64,000 nucleotides of DNA from Gemella morbillorum (GCF_900476045.1 NZ_LS483440.1:310001-374000), one strand, 5' to 3'; shown: positions 8,781 through 17,436, numbered from the stretch's first letter. Notes: a model not told the origin generated them from the sequence alone. Translations and numbers: made by a program.

Positions 8781-9335
8781 ATGAAGATTAAAGAAATAAT
8801 CGTCGTGGAAGGACGCGATGATACGAATAGGGTTAAAGAAGCCGTTGATTGTGATACATTTGAAACTAATGGTTCTGCTTTAACAAAGAAAAAAATTGAA
8901 AGATTAATTTATTTAGAAAAGACACGAGGGATAATTGTTTTAACAGATCCTGATTATGCTGGGAAAAGAATAAGAAATATTATTGAAAAAAATATCCCGA
9001 CTGCAAAACATGCTTATATTTCTAATAAAAAAGCTGTCGATAGTAAAGGGAAAATCGGGATTGAAGCAGCTAGTAAAGAAGACATTATTAAAGCATTAGA
9101 AAATTATTACACTCCAATGATAGAGGTTAAAAATGATATAACTAATGACTTATTGTTAGAGTTAGGTTTAGTCGGTGGCAATACTTCAAAAATTTTAAGA
9201 GAAGAGCTTTGTGAAAGATTAAATATAGGCTATACTAATGCTAAACAGTTGCTAAATAAATTGAATATGTACAATATAAGCCGTGAACGCTTATTAGATG
9301 AAATGAATAAAATAAATAAAGGACATAAGAGATGA
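8781..9335 (+). CDS. rnmV: ribonuclease M5
   Basis: TOPRIM-fold nuclease that makes the final cut in 5S rRNA maturation in low-GC Gram-positives. The 184-residue protein has the TOPRIM glutamate motif IVVEGRDD (about residues 7-14) and the aspartate motif LTDPDYAGKRIR near residue 55. Its C-terminal half matches the RNase M5 extension (LGLVGGNTSKILREELCERLNIGYTNAKQLLNKL). It overlaps rsmA by four bases (ATGA), the usual rnmV-ksgA arrangement, which implies translational coupling. Confidence 0.95.
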   Translation: MKIKEIIVVEGRDDTNRVKEAVDCDTFETNGSALTKKKIERLIYLEKTRGIIVLTDPDYAGKRIRNIIEKNIPTAKHAYISNKKAVDSKGKIGIEAASKEDIIKALENYYTPMIEVKNDITNDLLLELGLVGGNTSKILREELCERLNIGYTNAKQLLNKLNMYNISRERLLDEMNKINKGHKR

Positions 9336-10192
9336 TAGGAACACCTAAAAAAACTTTTGAAATACTAAAAAAACATGGATTTACTTTTAAGAAAAGTTTA
9401 GGACAAAACTTTTTAATAGACTCAAATATTTTGAATAGAATAGTAGATGGTGCCGGTGTAGATAAAACAGTTGGTGTTATTGAGATTGGACCTGGTATTG
9501 GTTCACTAACAGAAGCACTTGCTAAAAAAGCTAAAAAAGTCATTTCGTTTGAAATAGATGGAAGATTATTACCGATTTTAGCAGAGACACTAGCGGATTA
9601 TAATAATGTTGAAATTATTAATAACGATATATTAAAGGTTGATGTAGATAATATTATTGCTGAAAAAATGAGTGATTGCGACAAAATTATGGTAGTGGCT
9701 AACTTGCCATATTATATTACGACACCGATACTTACTCATTTGATAGAGAATACTGAGAAAATAGACGGTTATGTTGTAATGATGCAACGAGAAGTAGCTA
9801 ATAGGTTAAATGCAAAAGTAGGAACAAAAGACTACAATTCATTGACTATTTTATTAAATTATTATACGGATGTAGAATATTTATTTACTGTACCAAAAAA
9901 AGTTTTTGTACCAGCACCGAATGTAGAAAGTGCTGTTGTGAAAATTATGACAAAGGAGAAAAAAGAATTTGAAGTAGATCAAAAATTCTTTAAATTTGTT
10001 CGATCATGTTTTGTTCAAAGAAGAAAAACTTTACTTAATAATCTTATCTCAAGCTATGGAAAAGATAAAAAGCAAGATTTTCAAGCGTCGTGTTTTGATA
10101 GTGAAATAGAAGCTACACGTAGAAGTGAAACTTTAACATTAACAGAGTTTTATAATTTGTATAATAATCTAAAGAATAATAATTTAATTTAG
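9332..10192 (+). CDS. rsmA: 16S rRNA (adenine1518-N6/adenine1519-N6) dimethyltransferase
   Basis: KsgA methyltransferase, which dimethylates two adjacent adenines in helix 45 of 16S rRNA late in small-subunit assembly. Motifs: GQNFLIDSNIL near residue 24, SAM-binding EIGPGIGSLTE near 50, and the catalytic NLPYYITTPI motif near 122. The C-terminal small helical domain (about 200-286) is present. The start overlaps the rnmV stop. A MazG-type gene follows 15 nt later, so all three are likely one transcript. Confidence 0.96.
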   Translation: MIGTPKKTFEILKKHGFTFKKSLGQNFLIDSNILNRIVDGAGVDKTVGVIEIGPGIGSLTEALAKKAKKVISFEIDGRLLPILAETLADYNNVEIINNDILKVDVDNIIAEKMSDCDKIMVVANLPYYITTPILTHLIENTEKIDGYVVMMQREVANRLNAKVGTKDYNSLTILLNYYTDVEYLFTVPKKVFVPAPNVESAVVKIMTKEKKEFEVDQKFFKFVRSCFVQRRKTLLNNLISSYGKDKKQDFQASCFDSEIEATRRSETLTLTEFYNLYNNLKNNNLI

Positions 10193-10207
10193 TAAAAGGG
10201 GAAAATC

Positions 10208-10492
10208 ATGGAAGAATTAAAAAGAATAATAACAGAATTCAGAGCTAAACGTGATTGGGGAGAGTACGATACTTTGGAAAGATTTTCTAAAAGCATCTCA
10301 ATAGAAGCGGCAGAATTATTAGAACATTTTCAATGGGACGAAAGTGGAGATAATATGAAGGAGATAAAAGATGAGCTTGCAGATGTACTGATTTATTCAT
10401 TAGCAATGTGTTATCATCTCGGAGAAGACCCTAAAGAAATTATAAAAGAAAAGCTAAAAGACGTTGCTCGTCGTTATCCAGAAAAAAGATAA
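10208..10492 (+). CDS. MazG-like nucleotide pyrophosphohydrolase
   Basis: 94-residue all-alpha NTP pyrophosphatase of the MazG/RS21-C6 type, which cleaves (d)NTPs to monophosphates to clean the nucleotide pool. Metal-binding residues are visible in SIEAAELLEHFQW (about 31-43) and in EIKDELADVLIYSLAM (about 55-70), the usual E-x3-E and E-x2-D pattern. The subunit is small, so it should act as an oligomer. An AAAAGGGG ribosome binding site precedes it. It ends the rnmV-rsmA transcript at a very strong terminator. Confidence 0.85.
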   Translation: MEELKRIITEFRAKRDWGEYDTLERFSKSISIEAAELLEHFQWDESGDNMKEIKDELADVLIYSLAMCYHLGEDPKEIIKEKLKDVARRYPEKR

Positions 10493-10536
10493 TATAAAAA
10501 GGAAATCTTAAAAAATTAAGATTTCCTTTTTATATT
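10491..10536. terminator. long bidirectional terminator
   Basis: A perfect 20-bp inverted repeat from AATATAAAAAGG to CCTTTTTATATT with a short A/T loop lies between the convergent mazG-type and MFS genes and overlaps the MFS stop codon. Confidence 0.9.
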
Positions 10537-11752
10537 ATCTAGTAGTTTTTGGTTTTAATACTTTAATATTTTTTCCTTTATAAAACATTGCATAAAGCAC
10601 TGTAACACTGACTGTTAAAACAGCACAAAGAATATAAATTCCGCTATAAGATAAAATGCCGTGTAAGGTTCCTAATGCATAAGGACCAAATCCTAAGCCT
10701 AAATCAAGTCCGATAAAGTAGGTAGATAGTGCGATACCTACTTTTTCAGGTTCTACAAGTTTTAAACAAACAGCTTGACCATTTGACATAAATGTACCAT
10801 AACCAAGACCGATTAAGGCACCAGAGAATAATAACATGAAGCTACCATTAGTGAAACTTAACATTAGCAGACCTAAAGTTAAAAATATAAAACTTGGATA
10901 CATTACAGCATTTTCACCACGGGCATCAAATATACGTCCAGCAAAAGGACGAGTTACTGTAATAATAAGAGCATAAACTACAAAGAAGAATGCTCCCGCT
11001 GTAGCAAGACCTAGGCTGTCAGCGTAAATAGATAAGAATCCAAGAACACTAGAATATGCAAGACCAATAAGGAAAGCTACTGTTGAAATAAATAAAACTT
11101 TGTATTCAATAAATGTATTCAATGACCAACTATTTAGAAGTTGTTTTTGTTTATCGGTTAATTTGATATTTTGTACAGGGAATAGGAAACAAGCTATAGC
11201 AACAGCAACAGATAAAACTATTGCTAAAATAATTACTGCGTTAAATCCAGTAATAGGAAGAAGTAACATCCCGATAAATGGACCTATAGCAGCAGCTAAA
11301 CTTGTACTTAAACCATAATAGTTAATTCCTTCACCATTGCGTGATTTTGGAATATAAGTTGTAACAATTGCGTTTGCTGCAGTAGAAATAGTTCCATATG
11401 CGAAACCATTTAAAAATCTAACAGTATCTAAAATAATAATATTTGATGAAATTAGATATGCTGCTGTTGTAAGTAAATAAATTACTGCTCCAAAACGTAA
11501 AATTTGTTTACGACCAATTAATTCTAATTTTTTTCCGATATAAAGACGAGCGACAAGTGTACCGATAATATAAATACCTGCAGCAAATCCGGCTTGTGCA
11601 GCAGTAGCGCCAAGCTCACTTGTTGCAAATTTTGCTGTAATAACAACAAAGCAATAGTATATTAAAAATACTATAAAGTTAATTGTAGTTATTGTAATAA
11701 AACCTGAGTTAAATAATTTTTCTTCTTTTTTGATGTCTGAGTGACTATCCAT
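10535..11752 (-). CDS. MFS transporter
   Basis: 405-residue major facilitator superfamily protein with about 12 hydrophobic spans. Loop 2-3 carries the MFS motif ARLYIGKKLELIGRKQIL near residue 68, and the loop between the halves is short. The pattern (GTISTAANAIVTTYIPKSRNGEGINYYGL) is typical of drug/metabolite exporters of the proton-antiport type. Substrate unknown. It stands alone on the minus strand; on the other side of the upstream region lies the divergent leader of the Trp-type transporter. Confidence 0.88.
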   Translation of the reverse strand: MDSHSDIKKEEKLFNSGFITITTINFIVFLIYYCFVVITAKFATSELGATAAQAGFAAGIYIIGTLVARLYIGKKLELIGRKQILRFGAVIYLLTTAAYLISSNIIILDTVRFLNGFAYGTISTAANAIVTTYIPKSRNGEGINYYGLSTSLAAAIGPFIGMLLLPITGFNAVIILAIVLSVAVAIACFLFPVQNIKLTDKQKQLLNSWSLNTFIEYKVLFISTVAFLIGLAYSSVLGFLSIYADSLGLATAGAFFFVVYALIITVTRPFAGRIFDARGENAVMYPSFIFLTLGLLMLSFTNGSFMLLFSGALIGLGYGTFMSNGQAVCLKLVEPEKVGIALSTYFIGLDLGLGFGPYALGTLHGILSYSGIYILCAVLTVSVTVLYAMFYKGKNIKVLKPKTTR

Positions 11753-12147
11753 GAAAATCTCCTAACATAAATTTAAAATATATATTATTATGATACTCCT
11801 ATGAAAATACATTTTCAAGTGAAAATTTTTCAATAAATGATATATTTTCAATTTTATTTTCAAAATTAAATAAAATAGATATACTCATATTAAAGCTTAA
11901 AATATCAGTATTTTTATTATCTTTTTAAAATTAAATTTTTTTAAAATAGCTTTATGAGAAAAATGAAAACGAATTATTTTCATGTGTTGGAAATATAAGA
12001 TAATGATTAATAAATATCTATAATAAAAATAAGAAAGAGCCTAATATATTTTTAATTATTTTTTCTATATAAAGGCTATAGTTCAAGCAACTATGCTAAT
12101 AAAAATTAAATTGTCAGAATTTTCTTTTCTTTTGTAAAAAAAATATC
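11753..12147. other. AT-rich intergenic stretch
   Basis: About 400 bases between the MFS gene and the next promoter. It is very AT-rich and holds the MFS promoter region on the minus strand. The only structure I see is an imperfect hairpin, ATAGTT-CAAGC-AACTAT near 12077-12095. No credible reading frame. Confidence 0.5.
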
Positions 12148-12176
12148 TTGACAATAAAAAAAATAGTTGCTATAAT
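12148..12176 (+). promoter_or_regulatory. near-consensus sigma-70-type promoter for the trp-type leader and operon
   Basis: TTGACA at 12148-12153 and TATAAT at 12171-12176 are separated by exactly 17 nt. This is one of the best promoters in the window. Transcription should begin near 12183, about 350 nt before trpX. Confidence 0.9.
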
Positions 12177-12212
12177 TGTACTCAAGTAATAAAAGTAAAG
12201 GAGAACAAATTC

Positions 12213-12269
12213 ATGAAACTGTATCGAGTTGACACATTACAACTGAATATTCGTTGGCAAAGCCACTAG
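12213..12269 (+). CDS. putative 18-residue leader peptide with a single Trp codon
   Basis: The peptide is MKLYRVDTLQLNIRWQSH, stop TAG. Support for translation: AAAGGAG at 12197-12203, nine bases before the ATG, and a consensus promoter just upstream. The single TGG codon is codon 15 of 18, three codons before the stop. The stop codon lies inside a segment (12263-12273) that can pair with 12320-12331, a region also able to pair with two other segments before a terminator. That is the layout of a transcription attenuator controlled by a peptide. The downstream genes are a TrpXYZ-type transporter, so Trp-dependent stalling is the natural guess. It could instead be an arrest peptide that senses free tryptophan. 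Confidence 0.7.
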   Translation: MKLYRVDTLQLNIRWQSH

Positions 12270-12384
12270 ATACGGAGTCGATCTTGTTCTTTTAGCATAG
12301 ATACGACTTCAAGAAGTTAGTATCTATGTGGATTATTTGTGATGATTAAGAAATGACCACATGGAGTTATCTGGGTGGTCTTTT
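12263..12384 (+). promoter_or_regulatory. attenuator with mutually exclusive hairpins
   Basis: Five segments: 1 = CCACTAGATAC (12263-12273, contains the leader stop); 2 = ATAGATAC (12297-12304); 3 = GTATCTATGTGG (12320-12331); 4 = GACCACAT (12355-12362); 5 = GTGGTC (12375-12380). Segment 3 can pair with 1 (one bulge), with 2 (8 bp plus an inner ACTT/AAGT helix), or with 4 through ATGTGG/CCACAT. Segment 4 can instead pair with 5 to form a terminator before TTTT. So 3:4 would be the antiterminator and 4:5 the terminator. A ribosome held at codon 15 would cover segment 1. The exact logic cannot be fixed by eye. Confidence 0.65.
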
Positions 12385-12420
12385 ATATTTATTTTATTAT
12401 AATTTAAATTTAAAAATTTA

Positions 12421-12453
12421 AGACTACTAGAGATAAAAACTAGTGGTCTTTTT
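12421..12453 (+). terminator. second terminator in the trp-type leader
   Basis: AGACTACTAG pairs with CTAGTGGTCT over 10 bp (one G-U pair) and is followed by five T. It lies 80 nt before trpX, after the first terminator-like hairpin at 12355-12384. Its 3' arm CTAGTGG is also an exact complement of CCACTAG at the leader-peptide stop. Confidence 0.75.
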
Positions 12454-12532
12454 ATATAGATACGCTTCTAAAATTATTAGTGATTATTATCAATTAAATA
12501 AATAAATGTATATATATTAAGGAGATTTTAAA

Positions 12533-13534
12533 ATGAAAATTAATAAAATTTTTATCAGTTTTATAGTATTATTAGTATGTGTTTTAGGGTATGGCTTATA
12601 TTCAAGTAATAAAGGTGAAGAAAAGAATGTAGAAGAAAAGAAAGTTAAAGTTGGTGTTTTACAATTACTTAGTCATCCAGCGCTAGATCAAATCTATAAA
12701 GGGTTAGAAGATGGATTAGCTAAAGAAGGATACACAGTTGGGAAAAACTTACAGCTAGATCTTCAAAATGCTCAAGGGGATCAAAGTAACCTTGTAAGTA
12801 TGGGGCAAAAGTTAGTAAGTGACAATAATGATCTTTTAGTTGGAATCACTACGCCAGCAACATTATCACTATCTAATGCGACAAAAGATAAGCCAATAAT
12901 TATGGCGGGAATTACTTATCCTGTAGAAGCAGGGTTGATTAAGAGTGAAAATAACCCAGGAAATAATATTACAGGCGTAAGTGATAGAACACCGATTAAG
13001 CAACAACTTGAAGTTATGAAACAAATCTTACCAAAAATGAAAAAAGTAGGAATTCTTTATACAGCAAGCGAAGATAATTCTGTAAAACAAGCACAAGAAG
13101 CTGAAAAGTTAGCGAAAGAATTAGGACTAGAAGTAAAAGTTTCAACAGTAGCAAACACTAATGATATTCAACAAGTTACTGAAACTCTTGCAGCAGAAAC
13201 TGATGCAATATTCGTGCCAATTGATAATACAATTGCTAGCGCAATGGCTACAGTTGTAAAAGTAACTGATGCGAAAAAGGTTCCGGTATTCCCGTCTTCT
13301 GATACAATGGTTGCAGATGGTGGATTACTTGGAATAGGAGTAGATCAATATAAAATAGGAATTGAAACTGCAAAAGTAATAGCTAAAGTATTAAAAGGTG
13401 CAGATACTAAAACAATGCCGGTTGTTCTTGCTAATGAAGGAGTTATCTATCTAAATGAGGCCAAAGCAAAACAATTAGGAATAGAAATTCCACAAGATAT
13501 TAAAGATAAAGCAAAAGTAGTAGATAAAAAATAA
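12533..13534 (+). CDS. trpX: TrpX-type ABC transporter substrate-binding protein
   Basis: 333-residue extracytoplasmic binding protein of the ABC_sub_bind family (COG2984), the family predicted to bind tryptophan in streptococci and bacilli. An N-terminal hydrophobic segment (residues 6-26) anchors or exports it; C16 sits in LLVC, a poor lipobox. The mature part starts KVKVGVLQLLSHPALDQIYKG and has two periplasmic-binding lobes, with the second around KKVGILYTASEDNSVKQAQEAEK. The ribosome binding site AAGGAG is 9 nt upstream. It is the first gene of a three-gene operon behind an attenuator-like leader. Substrate assignment rests on family and on the Trp codon in the leader. Confidence 0.85.
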   Translation: MKINKIFISFIVLLVCVLGYGLYSSNKGEEKNVEEKKVKVGVLQLLSHPALDQIYKGLEDGLAKEGYTVGKNLQLDLQNAQGDQSNLVSMGQKLVSDNNDLLVGITTPATLSLSNATKDKPIIMAGITYPVEAGLIKSENNPGNNITGVSDRTPIKQQLEVMKQILPKMKKVGILYTASEDNSVKQAQEAEKLAKELGLEVKVSTVANTNDIQQVTETLAAETDAIFVPIDNTIASAMATVVKVTDAKKVPVFPSSDTMVADGGLLGIGVDQYKIGIETAKVIAKVLKGADTKTMPVVLANEGVIYLNEAKAKQLGIEIPQDIKDKAKVVDKK

Positions 13535-13568
13535 TTTTCTTGATATTATTATGAATGATAATTAAAAA

Positions 13569-13600
13569 TTATTATTTTGCAATAATGCAAAAAATAATAA
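13569..13600 (+). promoter_or_regulatory. hairpin between trpX and trpY
   Basis: TTATTATTTTGCA and TGCAAAAAATAATAA pair with a two-base bulge around a 4-nt loop in the 78-nt gap. Such hairpins often raise the ratio of binding-protein to permease mRNA by blocking 3' exonucleases or by partial termination. Confidence 0.4.
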
Positions 13601-13612
13601 AAGAGGTGTTTT

Positions 13613-14488
13613 ATGGATTTGATTATTTCGGCAATAGCCCAAGGTATGCTTTGGGGATTATTGTCATTAGGGTTATTTATAAGTTTTAGAGTGCTGAATA
13701 TAGCAGATATGACAACAGAGGGTGCTTACCCGTTAGGAGCAGGTGTCTGTGTTATATGCATTCACAATGGAATTAATCCAATTCTTGCGACAATAATAGC
13801 TATCATCGCGGGAATGATGGCAGGATTAGTTACAGGCTTTTTAATCACTATTTGCAAAATTCCAAGTTTATTAGCAGGTATTTTGACAATGACAGCATTA
13901 TTATCGGTTAACTTAAGAATTATGGGAAGACCTAATTTAAGTTTATTGAATAAGGAGACTATTTTTAGTAAATTCCAAAACTTAAATTTACCTAATCATT
14001 ACAATACGGTATTATTAGGATTTTTACTTTCAGTGATTATTATTGCGCTAATGTCACTATTTTTCTCTACAGAACTTGGCCAAAGTTTAATAGCTACAGG
14101 AGACAATGAGAAAATGGCAACTGCGCTTGGTATTTCAACTAAAGCTATGACTATTTTAGGTCTTATGCTTGCGAATGGAATTATCTCGTTAGCGGGAGCT
14201 ATTTTGGCACAAAACAACGGTTATTCTGATGTGAATAGTGGTATTGGTGTTATTGTAGTGGCACTAGCAGCGATTATTATAGGTGAAGTTATTTTTAAAG
14301 ATATGAGTTTTACTCAGCGTCTAGTTTGTGTAATTTTTGGTGCGATTATTTACCGTTTACTACTAGTAGGAGTATTGAAGTTGAACATTATAGGAGCAAA
14401 TGATTTCAAATTGGTATCAGCTTTAGTTATTGCATTATTCTTAACATTACCTCAACTGAAACTTAGAACTAAGAGAAAGGGTGTGTAG
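13613..14488 (+). CDS. trpY: TrpY-type ABC transporter permease
   Basis: 291-residue membrane permease of COG4120, the partner of TrpX and TrpZ. Hydrophobic throughout, with about eight or nine spans. The segment SFRVLNIADMTTEGAYPLGAGV near residue 25 and the late loop GQSLIATGDNEKMATALGIS near 160, which should face the ATPase, resemble branched-chain amino acid (LivH-like) permeases. The ribosome binding site AGAGGTG precedes the ATG. The ATPase gene follows after 3 nt, so the two are tightly coupled. Confidence 0.87.
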   Translation: MDLIISAIAQGMLWGLLSLGLFISFRVLNIADMTTEGAYPLGAGVCVICIHNGINPILATIIAIIAGMMAGLVTGFLITICKIPSLLAGILTMTALLSVNLRIMGRPNLSLLNKETIFSKFQNLNLPNHYNTVLLGFLLSVIIIALMSLFFSTELGQSLIATGDNEKMATALGISTKAMTILGLMLANGIISLAGAILAQNNGYSDVNSGIGVIVVALAAIIIGEVIFKDMSFTQRLVCVIFGAIIYRLLLVGVLKLNIIGANDFKLVSALVIALFLTLPQLKLRTKRKGV

Positions 14489-14491
14489 TAG

Positions 14492-15265
14492 ATGTCATTT
14501 ATAGAAATAAAAAATTTAGATAAAACTTTTTTCCCTGGAACTAATAGAGAACAATATGCCTTGAAAAATGTGAACTTGGATATTAAGGCTGGAGATTTTA
14601 TTACGATTTTAGGAGGAAACGGTGCTGGTAAATCTACTTTTTTAAATGCGCTTGCTGGCTCTTTTTCTTTGGACAATGGGAAAATTATAATCGAAGGAAA
14701 AGATGTTAGTAATATTGTTGAACACAAGAGAGCGGAATTTATAAGTCGTGTTTTCCAAAATCCTTTGGATGGGACAGCTCCACGTATGACTGTTGCTCAG
14801 AATATGTCATTAGCATTGCGACGTGGTAAAAACCGTGGATTTAAATTAGGCACTACAAAAGAGGATAGAAAACTTTTTAAAGAACTACTTGCGACATTAG
14901 ATTTAGGACTTGAGGATAGACTCGATAGCGAGATGGGATTATTGTCTGGTGGGCAGCGTCAAGCAATTGCGCTTCTTATGGCAACGATGACTACTCCAAA
15001 ACTTTTGCTTCTTGATGAACATACAGCAGCATTAGATCCAAAAACACAGAAAAAAATTATGGAATTAACACGCAAAAAAATTGAAGAGAAGAATTTAACC
15101 GCATTAATGATTACTCATAATATTCAAGATGCTGTGAAATATGGTAATAGAATTATTATTCTTCATAGAGGACAGTTAGTTCGCGATATAAATCGTGAGG
15201 AAAAAGAAAAGTTAAATGCTAAAGAATTATACGAGTTATTGTATAATCTAGAAGAAAGTGAATAA
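14492..15265 (+). CDS. trpZ: TrpZ-type ABC transporter ATP-binding protein
   Basis: 257-residue ABC ATPase of COG1101. Walker A GGNGAGKST near residue 41, Q-loop VFQNPLDGTAPRMT near 89, signature LSGGQRQAIALLMA near 152, Walker B LLLLDEHTAALDP near 171 and the H-loop MITHN near 207 are all present; the GTAPRMT insertion after the Q-loop is typical of this family. It drives uptake through TrpY with TrpX. The stop is followed by a good terminator. Confidence 0.92.
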   Translation: MSFIEIKNLDKTFFPGTNREQYALKNVNLDIKAGDFITILGGNGAGKSTFLNALAGSFSLDNGKIIIEGKDVSNIVEHKRAEFISRVFQNPLDGTAPRMTVAQNMSLALRRGKNRGFKLGTTKEDRKLFKELLATLDLGLEDRLDSEMGLLSGGQRQAIALLMATMTTPKLLLLDEHTAALDPKTQKKIMELTRKKIEEKNLTALMITHNIQDAVKYGNRIIILHRGQLVRDINREEKEKLNAKELYELLYNLEESE

Positions 15266-15270
15266 ACTAA

Positions 15271-15306
15271 AAATCAGTTTTGATGTTAGTCAAAGCTGAT
15301 TTTTTC
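15271..15306 (+). terminator. terminator after trpXYZ
   Basis: AATCAGTTTTG and CAAAGCTGATT pair with one G-U, followed by six T. Confidence 0.85.
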
Positions 15307-15322
15307 TTTAGGTAAAAGGTTA

Positions 15323-15354
15323 TTCATCTTATATTCATTTATAGGCAATATAAT
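15323..15354 (+). promoter_or_regulatory. TTCAT direct-repeat box plus -10, two-component operon promoter
   Basis: TTCAT at 15323-15327 and 15334-15338 are spaced 11 bp start to start (one helical turn) and are followed after 10 bp by TATAAT at 15349-15354. The same arrangement occurs twice before the PepSY gene at 17618. The repeats occupy the -35 region, as expected for an activating OmpR-type regulator, so I infer autoregulation. Confidence 0.65.
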
Positions 15355-15437
15355 TTAATATGATTTATTATAAATTATTTTACATTTATATATATCTTGA
15401 GTAAAATAAAGTAGAATTTTAGTGTTAGGAGAGAATT

Positions 15438-16109
15438 ATGAAAATACTTGTTGTTGAAGATGAAAAAGATTTGAATAGAGTAATAACAAAACATTTGAAA
15501 AAGAATAATTATAGCGTTGATAGTTGTTTTGACGGGGAGCAAGCACTAGATTATGTTTTATACGGGGAATATGATCTGATTATAACTGATATTATGATGC
15601 CAAAAGTAGATGGTTATCAATTTATAAAACAATTGCGAAATAAAAAGAATACAACACCCGTAATAATGCTCACAGCCAAAGATAGTTTAGATGATAAAAT
15701 TTTAGGTCTAGATAGTGGTGCTGATGATTATATTGTAAAACCATTTGAATTTGATGAACTTTTAGCACGTATAAGAGTACTTATGCGTAGAAATTATGGG
15801 TTTGCAACAAATATTATTCAAGTAGATGATGTTGTTTTAGATATTTCTAAAAAGCAGGTAACGCGATCTGGTGAAAGTATAGTTTTAACAGGAAAAGAAT
15901 ACGAAGTATTGGAATATTTATTTAAAAATAAGACGGGGATTATTAGTCGGGAACAAATTTTAAATCATGTGTGGGACTATGATTACGAAGGGGTGTCTAA
16001 TATAATCGATGTTATTGTAAAAAATATTAGAAAAAAATTAGATGTAGGTTCGAAAAAACCGATTATTCACACGAAGAGAGGGTTAGGTTATTTTGTTAAA
16101 GAAGATTAA
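15438..16109 (+). CDS. OmpR-family response regulator
   Basis: 223-residue response regulator: receiver domain (1-118) with phospho-acceptor D51 in TDIMMPKVDG, the conserved Thr in MLTAKD and Lys in IVKPFE; C-terminal winged helix (about 128-223) ending in IIHTKRGLGYFVKED. The next gene is its sensor kinase, overlapping by 17 bases. With the PepSY gene after them, the set resembles YkoG-YkoH with YkoI/YkoJ of Bacillus subtilis. Its own promoter has a TTCAT-N6-TTCAT box that it may bind. Signal unknown. Confidence 0.93.
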   Translation: MKILVVEDEKDLNRVITKHLKKNNYSVDSCFDGEQALDYVLYGEYDLIITDIMMPKVDGYQFIKQLRNKKNTTPVIMLTAKDSLDDKILGLDSGADDYIVKPFEFDELLARIRVLMRRNYGFATNIIQVDDVVLDISKKQVTRSGESIVLTGKEYEVLEYLFKNKTGIISREQILNHVWDYDYEGVSNIIDVIVKNIRKKLDVGSKKPIIHTKRGLGYFVKED

Positions 16110-17436
16110 AGAAATTATATTTAAGCCGTTTAGGAGAATTACTTTAACGTTTAAAATTACTCTATGGTATACAATTTTCATAGTAATATTATTAACCTCT
16201 ATTATTTTAGGGACATTTTTTGTTAGTGATAGTGTTGTAGAAAGCTCAGGTAAAAAGAAGTTAATAGAAGAAGTTACGGAGATTTCTAATGGGAAAGAAA
16301 ATTTTACAGCATTTGAAGATGGTGTAACTTTGTCATTATACGATAAAGATGGAAATTTAATTGCGGGTAGTATACCGAAAAATTTTGATGTTCGAGATTT
16401 TAGTTTGGGTGTTGTTACATATTATACAGATTCTAACAATAATAAATATATGTATTACGATATAGAAACGAATTCGGAAAAATTTGCCAATGGTAAGTAT
16501 GTTCGTGGTATTGTTCAAATATCAAGCGGTCAAACAAGTTGGTATCTTCCTTTTGCTATAATTGCAGGAAGTCCAATAATTATTTTAATCATAACGTATG
16601 GGGGTTATTTGATAATTAGAAGTTCTTTAAAACCTGTACGCGAAATGATAGAAACGGCAGAAACAATAAGTAATAGTGCAGATTTAAGTAAAAGAATAAC
16701 GATAGAAGATGGAAAAGATGAAGTTCATAAACTAGCTCTAGTTTTCAATGAAATGTTAGAATCGTTAGAGCGCGCCTCTATGAGAGAACGACAGTTTAGT
16801 TCGGATGTATCCCATGAATTGCGAACACCAATATCGGTTATTGTTGCTGAGAGTGAATATGGTACGAAATACATAGATACAGTTGGTGAGGCAAAGGAAT
16901 CATTTGCGGTAATTAAGCGCCAAAGTAAGAGAATGACAACTATGATAAATCAAATTTTAGAAATGGCAAGATTAGATAATAGATTAGAAATTCCTAAAGA
17001 AACTTTTAATTTATCTAGTTGTTTAGAAAAAACATTAGAAGACTATAAAAAATTATTTGTGAGTAAAAATATTCAATTAATATCCAATATAGAGGAGAAT
17101 ATAACAGTATTTGGGAACCGTGTGCTGTTAATGCGTTTAATTGATAATTTAATATCCAATGCTTTAAAACATGCTACGTCTAAGACGTGGATTTCAGTAG
17201 TGAAAAGAAAGAGTATAATTATTGAGATTAAAGATGATGGCAAAGGAATAGATGATAAAGAAAAAGAATATATTTGGGATAGATTCTACAAAGTGGACAA
17301 ATCAAGAAGTATATCAGAAGATAATTCTTCAGGATTAGGGTTACCTATTTCTAAAAAAATAGTCGAATTACATGGTGGGAAAATAGTAGCCTTAGATAAT
17401 AAACCGCAAGGCGCAAAGTTTGTAATTAACTTATAA
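16093..17436 (+). CDS. sensor histidine kinase
   Basis: 447-residue membrane sensor. Two spans (about 22-44 and 152-176) enclose an extracellular domain of about 105 residues with no recognisable sensor fold. A HAMP segment follows, then the DHp helix with H241 in FSSDVSHELRTPIS, and an ATPase domain with NLISNALKHA, DDGKGID and SSGLGLPISKK motifs. The likely start is TTG at 16093, inside the regulator gene; there is no ATG near by with a better site. Partner of the regulator just upstream. Confidence 0.92.
   Translation: MLKKIKEIIFKPFRRITLTFKITLWYTIFIVILLTSIILGTFFVSDSVVESSGKKKLIEEVTEISNGKENFTAFEDGVTLSLYDKDGNLIAGSIPKNFDVRDFSLGVVTYYTDSNNNKYMYYDIETNSEKFANGKYVRGIVQISSGQTSWYLPFAIIAGSPIIILIITYGGYLIIRSSLKPVREMIETAETISNSADLSKRITIEDGKDEVHKLALVFNEMLESLERASMRERQFSSDVSHELRTPISVIVAESEYGTKYIDTVGEAKESFAVIKRQSKRMTTMINQILEMARLDNRLEIPKETFNLSSCLEKTLEDYKKLFVSKNIQLISNIEENITVFGNRVLLMRLIDNLISNALKHATSKTWISVVKRKSIIIEIKDDGKGIDDKEKEYIWDRFYKVDKSRSISEDNSSGLGLPISKKIVELHGGKIVALDNKPQGAKFVINL

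Noticed and set aside
12077-12095. CAAGCAACTA near 12085 and again at 44547 as a dispersed repeat
   Set aside because: Only 11 shared bases, each part of its own hairpin; expected by chance at this base composition.
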